From the NCBI GenBank assembly GCA_033064195.1, contig JARBJD010000170.1:93835-157834 (forward strand): a stretch of 64,000 bases of DNA, in the 5' to 3' direction. Shown piece by piece: positions 63,250 to 64,000 of this stretch. Both the position numbers and the translations under genes were made by a program. The notes beneath the pieces are model-generated. The model searched no databases. It was given only the letters and a program-made list of their open reading frames with translations, and was not told the origin of the DNA. Position 1 is the first letter of the stretch, and each line of letters starts with the position of its first letter. This DNA comes from Blattamonas nauphoetae (Eukaryota > Preaxostyla > Oxymonadida).

Positions 63250-63930
63250 ATGAACACACGACAGATTAATGCTTTAGTGAATAGACTTCTTCGGTGCACA
63301 CAGCATTCCAAAAACGAAATTGTCGAAAAGAAATGGACTTTAACTAACGTTTTACCTGTCTATCATGGCGCTGATTCTAATGGACCATTTGATGGAAATG
63401 ATGAAACATACTTCGAGGATTGGTTCAATGGAGGTTTATCTCCTGAATTATCACTACCTGATGGAAGAAGAGTAGTTCAACAATTTGTTAGCAACTTCCT
63501 AGGAGTTCGTATTCGGGATAGCACTGCTAAACTTGCATTCGAAGCATATCAATTTTATCATCACGAGGTGAATCAGGGAGTGAATTCTTCACCACGGATT
63601 CGAAGGCCTGCAGAGGCAAGACCAATACCAATTCCAGTGCAAAGACCAATAGCAATAGAATCACCTGAATCTCCAATCAAAATTGGACAGATGAGAAACT
63701 TGAAATCAATGGGGTTTGAATATGAATATCCAATGAAGGAGAGGAGATTTGAAGAGGAGGAGGATGATGTCATTATTCCCAATCCACCAATGTCAATCAG
63801 AACAACTGCGTCCAAACACCCTGTGAGAGAGATCAGACACTACGAACCGACGACACAGCAAGTACTCAATAAGTTGGGACGAATGAAAGGATTGTTTGAT
63901 CATCAACAGAGAAATGAATTCAGAAGATGA
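63250..63930 (+). CDS. unknown protein of the virus-like element, 226 aa
   Basis: It begins 23 bp after the polymerase stop on the same strand. The N-terminal ~110 residues look globular (INALVNRLLRCTQHS, ETYFEDWFNGGLSPELSLPD, FVSNFLGVRIRDSTAKLAFE). A Pro/Ile/Arg-rich linker follows (PRIRRPAEARPIPIPVQRPI), then an acidic run EEEEDD and a charged C-terminus. No signal peptide or transmembrane segment. Polintons encode several small conserved proteins of unknown role next to the polymerase; this may be one, but I do not recognise it. The start is fixed by the T-rich box. Confidence 0.75.
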   Translation: MNTRQINALVNRLLRCTQHSKNEIVEKKWTLTNVLPVYHGADSNGPFDGNDETYFEDWFNGGLSPELSLPDGRRVVQQFVSNFLGVRIRDSTAKLAFEAYQFYHHEVNQGVNSSPRIRRPAEARPIPIPVQRPIAIESPESPIKIGQMRNLKSMGFEYEYPMKERRFEEEEDDVIIPNPPMSIRTTASKHPVREIRHYEPTTQQVLNKLGRMKGLFDHQQRNEFRR

Positions 63931-64000
63931 ACAGATCAAAGCTGAGAACTCAATCATGAATAAATCAAAAAGCAGATGGAACACTTTATTACCCTCACAA
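63931..64000. other. right edge, element continues
   Basis: Non-coding by appearance; the virus-like element continues beyond the window. Confidence 0.5.

Overview
The window looks like nuclear DNA of a metamonad protist. An oxymonad such as Blattamonas nauphoetae is my best guess, from the style of the gene families and the very short introns; this is inference, not proof. No bacterial features are present. Genes are separate, lie on both strands, use the standard stop codons and carry GT-AG introns of about 29-177 bp.

Region by region. 0.7-10.4 kb: tandem segmental duplications of a unit made of a ~355-residue helical (HEAT/ARM-like) gene followed by a decayed kelch-like gene. 10.4-12.7 kb: a four-exon helical-repeat gene sharing a 40-bp divergent promoter with one duplicated copy. 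13-20.9 kb: two more family copies, a decayed coiled-coil gene, and a perfect 41 x 58-bp satellite. 21.2-25.6 kb: a hAT-type non-autonomous element sitting just upstream of a broken parallel-beta-helix surface-protein gene. 26.3-32.4 kb: an ordinary host gene cluster (family copy, K/E-rich three-exon gene, four-exon Lys-tailed gene, divergent family paralogue, Gln-rich coiled-coil gene). 32.4-34.9 kb: a DDE transposon with 24-bp perfect terminal repeats and a frameshifted transposase. 36.5-36.9 kb: a MITE with a 9-bp target duplication. 37.3-44.3 kb: further family copies, a SPRY-like gene and mosaic pseudogenes. 45.7-53.4 kb: an 87-bp minisatellite of 88 units, open in one frame on each strand. 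53.6-55.6 kb: a second hAT-type element carrying exon-like fragments.

From about 55.8 kb the DNA becomes visibly more A/T-rich and holds a Polinton/Maverick-like or virus-like element that runs off the right edge. It has a 1416-residue protein-primed family-B DNA polymerase with an HNH nuclease motif between the exonuclease and palm regions, two related proteins built from a repeated ~50-residue unit, and an unknown protein. Four of its ORFs share a T-rich box (consensus TTTTTTAATTTGTATTAA) abutting the ATG.

Main regulatory signals: host family genes share a TGACCCATAA box 27-29 nt upstream of the ATG, while the virus-like element uses its own box at the start codon. Main theme: repeated duplication, decay and transposon invasion of a few gene families, next to a virus-like element with its own transcription signature.
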